DNA of 51,136 nt from an uncultured archaeon (GTDB lineage: Archaea > Micrarchaeota > Micrarchaeia > Anstonellales > Anstonellaceae), in the NCBI GenBank assembly GCA_902384555.1, contig CABMCD010000041.1:1-51136 (forward strand), written 5' to 3'. Position 1 is the first letter of the stretch. Each line of letters opens with the position of its first letter. The notes under the pieces are model-generated. The model did no database searches. It was not told where the DNA came from and saw only the letters and a list, made by a program, of their open reading frames with translations. The position numbers and the translations under genes are program-made. Below are positions 33,080 through 42,139 of this stretch, one piece after another.

Positions 33080-33466
33080 ATGTTCCAAACCCCAGTTGCA
33101 GTCAAAAACAAGCCCGTTGATTTCAAGGCGTTCGCCAATCAGCTCTCCAACGTCAAGAGCGCCGACGGCCTGCGCAGCATCCTCTTCGATTTGTCCGGTC
33201 ACGTCACGCCCGGCCCTTCTGACGTGAGAAAGATGCAAGTCATGGTCGCCGAGCGCGCGCAGGAGCTGTTGCCCAAGGCGTTTACGCCTGCCGAGGCCGG
33301 CGTCCTGCGAATGATTGTCAGTGAAGTCCAACAAATCCACCCCAACGAAGTTCGGCCGAGCTACACGTCCAATCTGGGGGCCATTTCCACCGACAACGTC
33401 GACCATCTGGGCTACCAGTTTGACCAATCCCGCTATTACAGCAAGGGCGTGTCCAACGGCGGTTAA
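33080..33466 (+). CDS. Hypothetical 128-residue soluble protein
   Basis: No family recognised. The first 85 residues look helical and include FKAFANQLSNVKSADGLRSI and VMVAERAQELLPKAFTPAEA; the C-terminus is polar with several Tyr and Asn and ends in Gly-Gly. No membrane segment. GAGGT lies about 8 nt before the ATG at 33080. It is followed by an AT hairpin. Confidence 0.6.
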   Translation: MFQTPVAVKNKPVDFKAFANQLSNVKSADGLRSILFDLSGHVTPGPSDVRKMQVMVAERAQELLPKAFTPAEAGVLRMIVSEVQQIHPNEVRPSYTSNLGAISTDNVDHLGYQFDQSRYYSKGVSNGG

Positions 33467-33480
33467 ATTCATTTTTTAAT

Positions 33481-33498
33481 TTGTTTTTTACAAAACAA
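33481..33498 (+). terminator. AT-rich hairpin
   Basis: TTGTTTT-TTAC-AAAACAA, nearly identical to 35979-35996. It follows the hypothetical gene at 33080 and precedes the argG promoter (ATATTTAAAT, about 33529). Confidence 0.45.
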
Positions 33499-33617
33499 AA
33501 ATCGGGCCAAACCCCCGCCTCAAACACCATATTTAAATGCACAAAAGCGTCCATACCTCTCATCCGCTTAGCCGACCGTGGGAGGCTAGGGGCCGAAAAT
33601 ACATCAGGTGATTTCGT

Positions 33618-34853
<1,236 letters not shown>

Positions 34854-34988
34854 GCGCCCCGGCCCGACACATTTGTTTTTATTTTCTCTTTTTCCCTTTA
34901 TCCTCATGCATCGGCTGGCCCCTGCATCCCTCTTTTCCCCATCCGCCAGCCCGGCCTCGATTTGCCGTGTCTGTTGCTAGTCTCTTTT

Positions 34989-35024
34989 GCCGCGTGCGCG
35001 TAGTTAGCACCCGAAGCGCGCGGC
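34989..35024 (+). other. GC-rich hairpin in the leader of the cysteine synthase gene
   Basis: GCCGCGTGC (34989-34997) pairs with GCGCGCGGC (35016-35024) with one G-U, 33 nt before the start codon. The 204-nt gap after argG otherwise holds nothing callable. It may end argG transcription or act as a leader structure. Confidence 0.4.
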
Positions 35025-35057
35025 CCTGAAAACAACAGAGCAATCGAGGTGAAAATC

Positions 35058-35978
35058 ATGCAAGAATCCAAATCAGGAAACGACGTCTATCCCGACATCC
35101 TCTCCGCCGTGGGCCACACGCCCATGGTGCGCATCAACCGCCTCAATCCAAATCCGAAGGTGGAAATGTATGCCAAGCTGGAGGGCCACAACCCCATGGG
35201 CAGCGTGAAGGACCGCATCGCGCTCAAGATGATTGAGCAGGCCGAAGCCGAGGGCACCCTCAAAAAAGGCATGACCATCCTCGAGCCGACTTCGGGCAAC
35301 ACCGGCATCGGCCTCTCCATGGTGGGGGCCGTGAAGGGCTATGGGGTGGAAATCGTGATGAGCGAGGCGGTGTCGGTGGAGCGGCGGCAGACCATGGCGG
35401 CTCTGGGCGCCCAAATCACCCTCACGCCGGCCGCGCAGGGCACGGATGGGGCCATCTTCAAGGCCCGCGAGATGGTGAAACAGCATCCGCAGCGCTATTT
35501 CATGCCTGACCAGTTCTCGAACCATTACAACAAGCTGGCCCACTACCAGACCACGGCGGAGGAAATCTATCGGCAAATGGGCGGGCGTCTGGACTATTTC
35601 GTCTCGGCTTTGGGCACCTCGGGCACCCTGATGGGGGTGGGCAAATATTTGAAGGAGAAAATCCCCTCCGTTCAAATCGTGTGCGCCCAGCCGGTGAAGG
35701 GCCACTACATCCAGGGGCTCAAGAACATGGAGGAGGCCATCGTGCCCTCCATCTACGACCCGGCCAAAATCGACCGCCACGTCATGGTGGACACCGAGGA
35801 GGCCTTTGCCATGGCGCGGCACATCGTCAAGGAGGAGGGCATCTTCGTGGGCATGTCGTCGGGCGCCGCCATGCTGGCCGCCCGCGAGGCGGCCCGCTCG
35901 GCCCCCGGCGGGCGGATGGCGGTCATCTTCCCCGACCGCGGCGAGCGCTATCTGAGCACGAAACTCTTTTCTCTTTAA
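35058..35978 (+). CDS. cysK: PLP-dependent cysteine synthase
   Basis: A 306-residue fold-type II PLP enzyme. GHNPMGSVKDRIALKM carries the PLP lysine, EPTSGNTGIGLS the substrate loop, and ALGTSGTLMGVGKYLKE the phosphate-binding loop. The family makes cysteine from O-acetylserine or, in some archaea, O-phosphoserine; the SerK-like gene at 30.2 kb favours the latter (inference). ATG at 35058 has GAGGTG about 8 nt upstream. Cystathionine beta-synthase-type activity is not excluded. Confidence 0.92.
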   Translation: MQESKSGNDVYPDILSAVGHTPMVRINRLNPNPKVEMYAKLEGHNPMGSVKDRIALKMIEQAEAEGTLKKGMTILEPTSGNTGIGLSMVGAVKGYGVEIVMSEAVSVERRQTMAALGAQITLTPAAQGTDGAIFKAREMVKQHPQRYFMPDQFSNHYNKLAHYQTTAEEIYRQMGGRLDYFVSALGTSGTLMGVGKYLKEKIPSVQIVCAQPVKGHYIQGLKNMEEAIVPSIYDPAKIDRHVMVDTEEAFAMARHIVKEEGIFVGMSSGAAMLAAREAARSAPGGRMAVIFPDRGERYLSTKLFSL

Positions 35979-35996
35979 TTGTTTTTTATAAAACAA
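35979..35996 (+). terminator. AT-rich hairpin after cysK
   Basis: TTGTTTT-TTAT-AAAACAA directly follows the stop codon and differs at one base from the element at 33481-33498. Confidence 0.5.
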
Positions 35997-36071
35997 ATGC
36001 CTAAATAGCGCCGGGCGGGTTAGCTTAATTAGCTGTTCAGCCCAAGCCATCCCATCCTCGGGTGTTTATCC

Positions 36072-37346
36072 ATGAAACTCTGGAACAAAGGCATTGAACT
36101 CAACCAGCAAATCGAGGCCTACACCGTCGGCAGCGACCCGCAGACCGACCTCTACATGCTGCCCTACGACGTGCAGGCGAGCGCGGCCCATGCCAAGATG
36201 CTGCACAAAATCGGGGTGCTCAAGGCGGACGAGCTCAAAATGCTGCTGTCGGGCTTGGAGGAAATCAAGTCCTTGGCGGCTGAGAATAAATTCGTCATCG
36301 AGCCGTCCGACGAGGACTGCCACACGGCCATCGAAAAATACCTCACTTCCAAATGCGGCGAGGCGGGCAAGAAAATCCACACCGGCCGCTCGCGCAACGA
36401 CCAAATCCTGGTGGCCCTCGCGCTCTACCAAATTGACCAGTTGAAAACCGTCAAGGGGCTGGTGAAAGAATTCGCGGCCGCGCTGGCCAAATCCAAAAAG
36501 AAATACGGCTCCATTGGCATGGCCGGCTACACCCACATGCAGCGGGCGATGCCCTCTTCCGTGGGCCTGTGGCTGGGCGCGTACGCGGACGCCATGGCCG
36601 ACAACCTCATCCTCATCGATGCCCAGCTCAAAGTGCTGGACCAGAACCCGCTCGGAACCGGCGCCGGCTACAACATCCCAGTCTTCAACCTCGACCGCCA
36701 AATGACGGCCAAAGAGCTGGGCTTTAGCAAGGTGCAGGAAAACCCCATCTACGCGCAGCATGCTCGCGGCAAATTCGCCGCCGGTACCCTGTCGGTGCTC
36801 TCCTCCGTCATGTACGCCCTCAACAAATTCGCATCTGACCTCACGCTCTTTTCCATGAGCGAGTTTGGCTATGCGAAGCTGCCGGCCGAATTCACTACCG
36901 GCTCCTCCATCATGCCCCAAAAGCGCAACCCGGACGTGACGGAGATGATGCCCGCCCAAAACCACGTCGTGCTGCGCCAGGAAATCAAGCACAAGAGCCT
37001 GATTTCCAACCTCAAATTCGGCTTCAACCGCTACATGCAGCTCACCAAGGAGCCACTGGTCCACTCCATGGAAATAACCAAGTTCAGCCTTTCCATCGCC
37101 GCGCTCCTGCTTGAGAAGACCGAGTTCGACAAAAAGAAGTGTGAGGCCTCGCTCACGCCGGAATTGTATGCGACTGAAGAGGCTTACAAACTGGTCAAAT
37201 CCGGCGTGCCCTTCCGCGACGCGTACCGGCAAGTGGGCGAAAAATACAACAAATACAAAAAACAAGGGCTGAGGGCCGCGCCTCGAGGCGCGGGGCGGTT
37301 TATTTCTCTTTTTTCTTTCTCCTCTATCCCCTCACTTTCTGTTTGA
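36072..37346 (+). CDS. argH: Argininosuccinate lyase, with C-terminal read-through tail
   Basis: A 424-residue lyase of the fumarase/aspartase superfamily giving arginine and fumarate. IHTGRSRNDQILVAL, GYTHMQRAMP and the signature TGSSIMPQKRNPD are intact. The conserved part ends near residue 398 (VPFRDAYRQVGEKYNKY); the frame then continues for about 26 residues through a perfect GC palindrome (37276-37293) and overlaps the convergent TPR gene by 23 nt. The natural stop seems lost or shifted. Leader contains CTAAATAG near 36002. Confidence 0.94.
   Translation: MKLWNKGIELNQQIEAYTVGSDPQTDLYMLPYDVQASAAHAKMLHKIGVLKADELKMLLSGLEEIKSLAAENKFVIEPSDEDCHTAIEKYLTSKCGEAGKKIHTGRSRNDQILVALALYQIDQLKTVKGLVKEFAAALAKSKKKYGSIGMAGYTHMQRAMPSSVGLWLGAYADAMADNLILIDAQLKVLDQNPLGTGAGYNIPVFNLDRQMTAKELGFSKVQENPIYAQHARGKFAAGTLSVLSSVMYALNKFASDLTLFSMSEFGYAKLPAEFTTGSSIMPQKRNPDVTEMMPAQNHVVLRQEIKHKSLISNLKFGFNRYMQLTKEPLVHSMEITKFSLSIAALLLEKTEFDKKKCEASLTPELYATEEAYKLVKSGVPFRDAYRQVGEKYNKYKKQGLRAAPRGAGRFISLFSFSSIPSLSV
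37276..37293. terminator. GC palindrome in the argH 3' end
   Basis: CCGCGCCTCGAGGCGCGG is a perfect 18-nt palindrome followed by GGCGGTTTATTTCTCTTTTTTC, a terminator-like arrangement that lies inside the argH reading frame, 53 nt before its stop. Confidence 0.5.
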
Positions 37347-39495
37347 GCTGCTCGAAGCTGGGGGAAGCGGCGTCCAAATCATGCGCCTTCTGCGCATCCA
37401 CCTTGGCCCCGTTCTCGTCTCCGGCATACAGCCGGGCAATCGCGCGGTCGGTGTAGAACACCGCCACCTTGGGGCTGATGGCGATGGCCTTGCTCACGTC
37501 TCCCACCGCGCCGTTGTAGTCGCCCATGGAACTCTTGGCCGAGCCGCGGTTGACGTACGCTTCGGCCAAGCTGGGGTCCAGCTCGATGGCCTTGTCATAG
37601 TCCCGAATAGCGCCCGCATAATCGCCGGAGTTGATTTTTCCAAATCCGGCCTCGAAATAGGAGAGCGCGGCCTTAGGGTCCGGCCGGCCCACGGGCATCG
37701 GGGCCGAGCCTCCCGGCATCTTATCCATCATACCGGACGGCTTTCCCATGCCGCCCATCGGCAGCGAGCCCCCCATCGGCGGCTCGGAAGCCGGCTTGTG
37801 CATCTCTCCCATGGAGGGCGGCAGGAACTTGGCAATCGAGGGCTTGTCCTCGGGCCGCTCGGCCTTCATGGAGAGCTTGGGGGCCTTTGCAGCCTTCATT
37901 TTCTTGGCCGCCTTGCGCTCCTTCTTTGCGGAACTCTTGGCCGCGCTCTTCTTGGGAGCCTCGCTGCCCATGCCGCCCAGCGCGCCCTTCTTGCCCAAGC
38001 GGGGGTCGAGCTCAATCGCGCGCGTGAAGTCCTTAATCGCGCCCGAGAAGTCGCCGCGCGCGTTCTTAATCGAGCCGCGCAGGGCATAGACCGCCGCCCG
38101 CTTGGAATCCAGCTCCAGCGCTTTGGTGCAGTCCTTGATGGCGCCGGACAAATCCTTGCGCTTGTTTTTCACAATCGCGCGGTAATAGTAGGTGTCGGCC
38201 CGCTTGGGGTCCAGCTCGACCGATTTGTCGAAGTCCTTGAGCGCGCCGCCATGGTCGCCCATCGAGCCCTTGGCCAGCGCCCGGTCGGCCCACGCCGAGG
38301 CGTTGTCGCCCTCCAGCGCGATGGCCTTGTCCAAATCCGAAATCGCGCCGGCGAAATCGCCCATGCCGCTCTTGCAGCCCGCGCGCTCGCGCAGGGCGGC
38401 CGCGAACTTGGGTTTGAGGCCCAAGGCTTGGCTGAAGTCGGCCATGGCTCCGGCCAAGTCGCCCAGCGCCCGCTTGGACTGCCCCCTTCCGAAATAGGCC
38501 ATGGGCTGGCTCGCATCCAGCTTGATGGACTGGTCGAAGTCGCGCACCGCTTCCTTGTGCTCGCCCAAGCTGGCCTGCGACAGCGCGCGCTGCTCGAAGC
38601 TGAGCGCGCTCTTGGCATCCATGGAAATCGATTTGCTCAAATCCTTAATCGCGCCCCTGAAATCGCCCATGCCGCGCCTGGCGACTCCGCGATGCTGATA
38701 GGCGGAGGGCATGCGCGGCTCGAGCGCGACGGCCTTCGTGGCGTCGGCCACGGCGGCCGAATATTGGCCCAGGCGGTTTTTGCACAGGGCGCGGTTGTTG
38801 TAGGCTTCCGCCAGGTCAGGCTCCAGCTCCAGCGCGCGGTCATAGGCGCTGGAGGCGGCCGCGAAATCGCCCAAGTGCTGCTTGGCCATGCCGAACCCGT
38901 AGAAGGCCAGCGAGGCGCGCGGGTCGAGCGCCATGGCCGACTCGAAGTCGGCGATGGAGGAGGCGAAGTCGTTGAGGTGGCATTTGCACAATCCGCGGTT
39001 CACGTACGCTTCGGCCACGCCGGCGTCGAACTTGATGGCGCGGTCGAAGTCGATGAGCGCGCCCTTGTGGTCCTGCAGGTGCTGCTTGGCCACGCCGCGC
39101 TCCAAATATGCGGCCGCCATGCGGGGGGAAATGGACACGGCCTTGCTGCAGTCGGCCGCCGCGGCCGCGTGCTGGCCCAGCTGGTTTTTCGCATACGCGC
39201 GCTGCTGGTAGGCCATGGCGCTGCGCGGCTCCAAGTCGATGGCCCGTGAGGCATCGTCAATGGCCGACTGGTGCTGGCCCAATTGGTTCTTGGCCTGCGC
39301 GCGGGAGGCGAGCGCAGCTGCCATCTTGGGGTTGAGCGCCAGCGCGGCATCGAAGTCCTTGATGGCGCCCTTGTAGTCTTCCAGTTTGCTTTTGGCCAGA
39401 CCGCGGGCGTTGTAGGCTTCGCTGATGCCGGATTCCATGCCAAAAGCCGCCATTGCATGTGTCTGAGCGGCCTTGGGCGCGTCTTTGGATGCCAT
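37324..39495 (-). CDS. TPR protein with 17 repeats
   Basis: A 723-residue soluble protein built of tetratricopeptide repeats: 14 contiguous 34-residue units from about residue 25 to 500, a basic Lys/Ala/Met/Pro/Gly-rich linker of about 115 residues, then three more. Each unit follows the W/Y-x-x-G/R ... GD/GQ ... A ... P pattern, for example AEAYVNRGLCKCHLNDF. There is no signal peptide. TPR arrays are protein-binding scaffolds; the partner is unknown. GGGAGGG precedes the ATG, and a TATA-like TTTTTAAACC lies near 39542-39551. The DNA shows a matching 102-nt period. Confidence 0.9.
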   Translation of the reverse strand: MASKDAPKAAQTHAMAAFGMESGISEAYNARGLAKSKLEDYKGAIKDFDAALALNPKMAAALASRAQAKNQLGQHQSAIDDASRAIDLEPRSAMAYQQRAYAKNQLGQHAAAAADCSKAVSISPRMAAAYLERGVAKQHLQDHKGALIDFDRAIKFDAGVAEAYVNRGLCKCHLNDFASSIADFESAMALDPRASLAFYGFGMAKQHLGDFAAASSAYDRALELEPDLAEAYNNRALCKNRLGQYSAAVADATKAVALEPRMPSAYQHRGVARRGMGDFRGAIKDLSKSISMDAKSALSFEQRALSQASLGEHKEAVRDFDQSIKLDASQPMAYFGRGQSKRALGDLAGAMADFSQALGLKPKFAAALRERAGCKSGMGDFAGAISDLDKAIALEGDNASAWADRALAKGSMGDHGGALKDFDKSVELDPKRADTYYYRAIVKNKRKDLSGAIKDCTKALELDSKRAAVYALRGSIKNARGDFSGAIKDFTRAIELDPRLGKKGALGGMGSEAPKKSAAKSSAKKERKAAKKMKAAKAPKLSMKAERPEDKPSIAKFLPPSMGEMHKPASEPPMGGSLPMGGMGKPSGMMDKMPGGSAPMPVGRPDPKAALSYFEAGFGKINSGDYAGAIRDYDKAIELDPSLAEAYVNRGSAKSSMGDYNGAVGDVSKAIAISPKVAVFYTDRAIARLYAGDENGAKVDAQKAHDLDAASPSFEQLKQKVRG

Positions 39496-39570
39496 CGAGA
39501 ATCCCTCCCTATGAATACGACGGAGCCGCTTCGGCTGTGAGGTTTAAAAAAAGATGGGCAAAAAGGGCTT

Positions 39571-39618
39571 TGCACATAAAGCCACGCCTGCACATAAAGT
39601 ATGTGAGTTGCACATAAA
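39571..39618. repeat. Three direct repeats of TGCACATAAA
   Basis: Exact 10-nt copies at 39571-39580, 39589-39598 and 39609-39618 (steps of 18 and 20 nt, about two helical turns). They sit at the junction between the GC-rich TPR gene and the AT-rich block. Confidence 0.55.
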
Positions 39619-39625
39619 ATCTCAT

Positions 39626-39820
39626 TCATTCGACTTTTTTCATATCTTGATGCGAACGACAAGATGGGACATTCAAGTAAGCGATGTTTGCATCTGGGTT
39701 TTTGGCTATTTCAGCTTTGCTTATCCCTCGTTCAGCCAATGGACCTTCATCTATATTGACGAACTCGGAATATTTAGACCCACATTCTGCGCAAGCGAAT
39801 ATCGCTTTGATTTTGACCAT
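39626..39820 (-). CDS. Hypothetical 64-residue Cys-containing protein
   Basis: A short protein beginning VKIKAIFACAECGSKYSEF, with C-x2-C and a third Cys near the C-terminus (VPSCRSHQ), possibly an incomplete zinc ribbon. GGTGGTT precedes the ATG. It lies in the AT-rich block and is transcribed away from the RipA-like gene. No function can be given. Confidence 0.45.
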   Translation of the reverse strand: MVKIKAIFACAECGSKYSEFVNIDEGPLAERGISKAEIAKNPDANIAYLNVPSCRSHQDMKKVE

Positions 39821-39977
39821 CTAACCACCAACAGGAATAGGGTCGGAAAGCGTAAAAGCCCTCGTGAAGATTGCACAAAAAGTCAGGTTTTTACGGCTTT
39901 TGGACGGTATCTTTGGTGGTGAGTATGTGGGAAAAGAAAAAAATGTTACTCCCCGTGAAAAATCTCATACTTCAGCT

Positions 39978-40595
39978 ATGGAAAAAGGAATAAATGAAGA
40001 TGCAATGGACGAAAACGCACTCACAAAATCACTTACTTTTGCACACGGAATCAGAAAACTCGAGATAGGCCTTTTATGGAAAAGAGCATGGTTTTTCTGG
40101 GGCTTCACGGTAGCGGGTTTCGTTACCTTCGCTTACTTTTTCAATAATTCTAATTACGAAATCTCCTTATTGGTGGCAAATTTTGGCATTCTCACTTCCT
40201 TCATTTGGACGTTGGCTAATCGAGGAAGTAAGTTTTGGCAGGATAATTGGGATAAAGAAGTAAAGACAATAGAAGGTGATGCAAACAAAGAAAAGATACG
40301 GGTTCACCCTCTATTCAATAAGAAGATAGAAGAACCAAAAAAAGATAAGTTTTGGGAGTATGCTTTGAATTGCGAAGGGTGGAGATTTTCCCCAAGCAAG
40401 TTAATTATTGCCTTAAGCGATTATGTTGTTATATCTTGGGTGTTCATCTGGTTAATGACGGCTGCCGTTATATGGTATTGGAATGGGATACCACAAAAGG
40501 AAGTAATAGGGTATATCGCGCTAGTTGTCACTGCATTAACCGTTTGGTATGCTCACAGAACTGTCCTTAAGATTCAAAAGCATAGGGTCCGGTAA
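39978..40595 (+). CDS. RipA-like membrane protein in an AT-rich island
   Basis: A 205-residue membrane protein with two N-terminal hydrophobic segments and two more near the C-terminus. ALTKSLTFAHGIRKLEIGLLWKR followed by ANRGSKFWQDNWDKEV and later FSPSKLIIALSDYV resembles proteins annotated as the RipA family of oligomeric membrane proteins, which are scattered in bacteria. Base composition differs sharply from its neighbours (20 of 60 G/C in 40141-40200, against 39 of 60 in 37801-37860), a sign of recent transfer. Start at 39978 is favoured; ATG at 39864 is possible. No ribosome binding site is evident. Confidence 0.6.
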   Translation: MEKGINEDAMDENALTKSLTFAHGIRKLEIGLLWKRAWFFWGFTVAGFVTFAYFFNNSNYEISLLVANFGILTSFIWTLANRGSKFWQDNWDKEVKTIEGDANKEKIRVHPLFNKKIEEPKKDKFWEYALNCEGWRFSPSKLIIALSDYVVISWVFIWLMTAAVIWYWNGIPQKEVIGYIALVVTALTVWYAHRTVLKIQKHRVR

Positions 40596-40630
40596 ATGTT
40601 AGTCTTATTTTCCTTTTCCGGAATTTTTTC

Positions 40631-42127
40631 CTAAGGAAGCGCCAAGTTGAGCTGGCCGGAAAAGCGCCAGACTTCGCGCGAGCCCTGAAAGCTCACCTCG
40701 CCCGCCATCAAAAAGCTCAAATTTTGGCCCACATAGCTGTCTTTCAGGCCCGCGCCCACGATGGGCAACTCTCCAAGCTTGGCCCCATAACCGGCCTCGA
40801 TGCGCCCCTGCTCAATGGGGTCGGCGGGCTGCCAGGCCGCGCTCGCCCGCGCGCCGCCCTGCCGCACTCCGGCTGCAAAGGCGGGCGAGACGGTGGGTGA
40901 GATGGCGCGGTAGAATCGGTCGCGGTTGGCCCCATAGGCGGCCAGCACGTCGAAATAATACTGGTTCTTTCCATCGCCATGCAGCACGAAACCCAAGCGC
41001 CCGCCGGCCTGCACGGATGGCGGGAGGCTGCCCAAAGAGACGGCCGTCTTGAGCGTCAGCGGCGTGGCGCTGATTTCGAAATTCTCGGCCGGAAAGAGCG
41101 AATAGGAGGCGGGCGTGAGGCGCAGCATCTCCAAATCATAGAAGGTCTGCCCCGTCCGGGCGCCCACGAATGCAAAATCCAGCTGGGGCAGGAGCACAAA
41201 CCCCCCGCCCCGGCGCCCCTGCCGGTCCTGCAGCGCCAGGCTCACCTGCGCGCCATAGGCCTGCGAGAGCGCGAGCGAGGCGGGCCGGATGGCGTTGTTG
41301 AGGGCAAAGCAGGAGAAGGTGAACTTGTTCACCGGCAAGGAGAAATTGGCCGTCAGGCCGCCATCGGAGCCCGTGAAGAGGCTTGCGCCCATGTCCTGCT
41401 GCAGCTTGTCCTGATACCAGCCCAAGGCCGCCATCAGCACCCGCTCGGAGGGCGGCTGGAAGAACGAGGGTTCGGCACCCAGCGCGAAGGGCACGAAGCG
41501 GCCGTAGTGTTTGGCCACCTCCTCGCAGGCCTGCCCCCAGTCATCGCTGAGCTTGTAACTCTCATTATAGTCTATCAAATAGTGCTGCCCGCTCTTGCGG
41601 TCTTCGAGCATCAGCACCAGATGGCTGTTCGGGCCTTCCGCCGGCCACACCGCGGTGCGCACGGGCGTGAAATCCAGCGCGCGCATCAGGCGCGAGCCGA
41701 AGTTGCCGTTGATGTCGGTGCAGATGCCCGACCCCTTGCCCCACAGCAGGGAATGGACGGATTCGCCGGGCGAGATGTCCCAGGCCGAGCCGGCGTAATT
41801 CGCCTGTCCCCGCGACAGCCAGTATTTTCCGATGCTCAGCCGCTCCTCGGCCGACAGGCCGGGGGCGATTTGGCTGTTGAGTGAAAAGAAGCGTTCCGCA
41901 TCCAGCCGGCCGTCCGGCGTCTTCATGATGCGCATCAGAAGCTCGTCATAAGCCGGGGCCGGCGGCGCGGCCTGAACCGCGCCCCGCTCGCTGGTCACGG
42001 GCGCTTCGCCCAAGCTGGTGTAGGCGCCGCCGTCGGTCGGGAGCGTGACGGGCCCCAAGATGCGCTTGAGGTAGTCGTCCAGCACGCTCTGCTCGAAGCG
42101 GGGTTGGTTTTTCTCAATCGGTGGCAT
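40631..42127 (-). CDS. Transglutaminase-fold protein with beta-rich C-terminus, paralogue A
   Basis: A 498-residue protein. Residues about 120-195 look like a papain/transglutaminase core: GSGICTDINGNFGSRL (Cys136), GPNSHLVLML (His169) and YLIDYNES (Asp186), i.e. Cys-His-Asp in order. After a linker (FQPPSERVLMAALGWY) the last 250 residues are strings of alternating hydrophobic strands with turns, reminiscent of beta-barrel proteins. No signal peptide or membrane helix is visible. It is homologous to the next gene upstream on the same strand, separated by 12 nt. Role unknown. Confidence 0.7.
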   Translation of the reverse strand: MPPIEKNQPRFEQSVLDDYLKRILGPVTLPTDGGAYTSLGEAPVTSERGAVQAAPPAPAYDELLMRIMKTPDGRLDAERFFSLNSQIAPGLSAEERLSIGKYWLSRGQANYAGSAWDISPGESVHSLLWGKGSGICTDINGNFGSRLMRALDFTPVRTAVWPAEGPNSHLVLMLEDRKSGQHYLIDYNESYKLSDDWGQACEEVAKHYGRFVPFALGAEPSFFQPPSERVLMAALGWYQDKLQQDMGASLFTGSDGGLTANFSLPVNKFTFSCFALNNAIRPASLALSQAYGAQVSLALQDRQGRRGGGFVLLPQLDFAFVGARTGQTFYDLEMLRLTPASYSLFPAENFEISATPLTLKTAVSLGSLPPSVQAGGRLGFVLHGDGKNQYYFDVLAAYGANRDRFYRAISPTVSPAFAAGVRQGGARASAAWQPADPIEQGRIEAGYGAKLGELPIVGAGLKDSYVGQNLSFLMAGEVSFQGSREVWRFSGQLNLALP

Positions 42128-42139
42128 GGGGTGCCTCGC

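Noticed and set aside
34905..34982. Short frame of 25 codons ending CRVCC after argG
   Set aside because: Too short, no start signals, and low-complexity Ser/Ala/Pro content.
37381..39249. Plus-strand open frame of about 620 codons opposite the TPR gene
   Set aside because: Mirror of the repetitive TPR coding sequence; no start signal and no family features.
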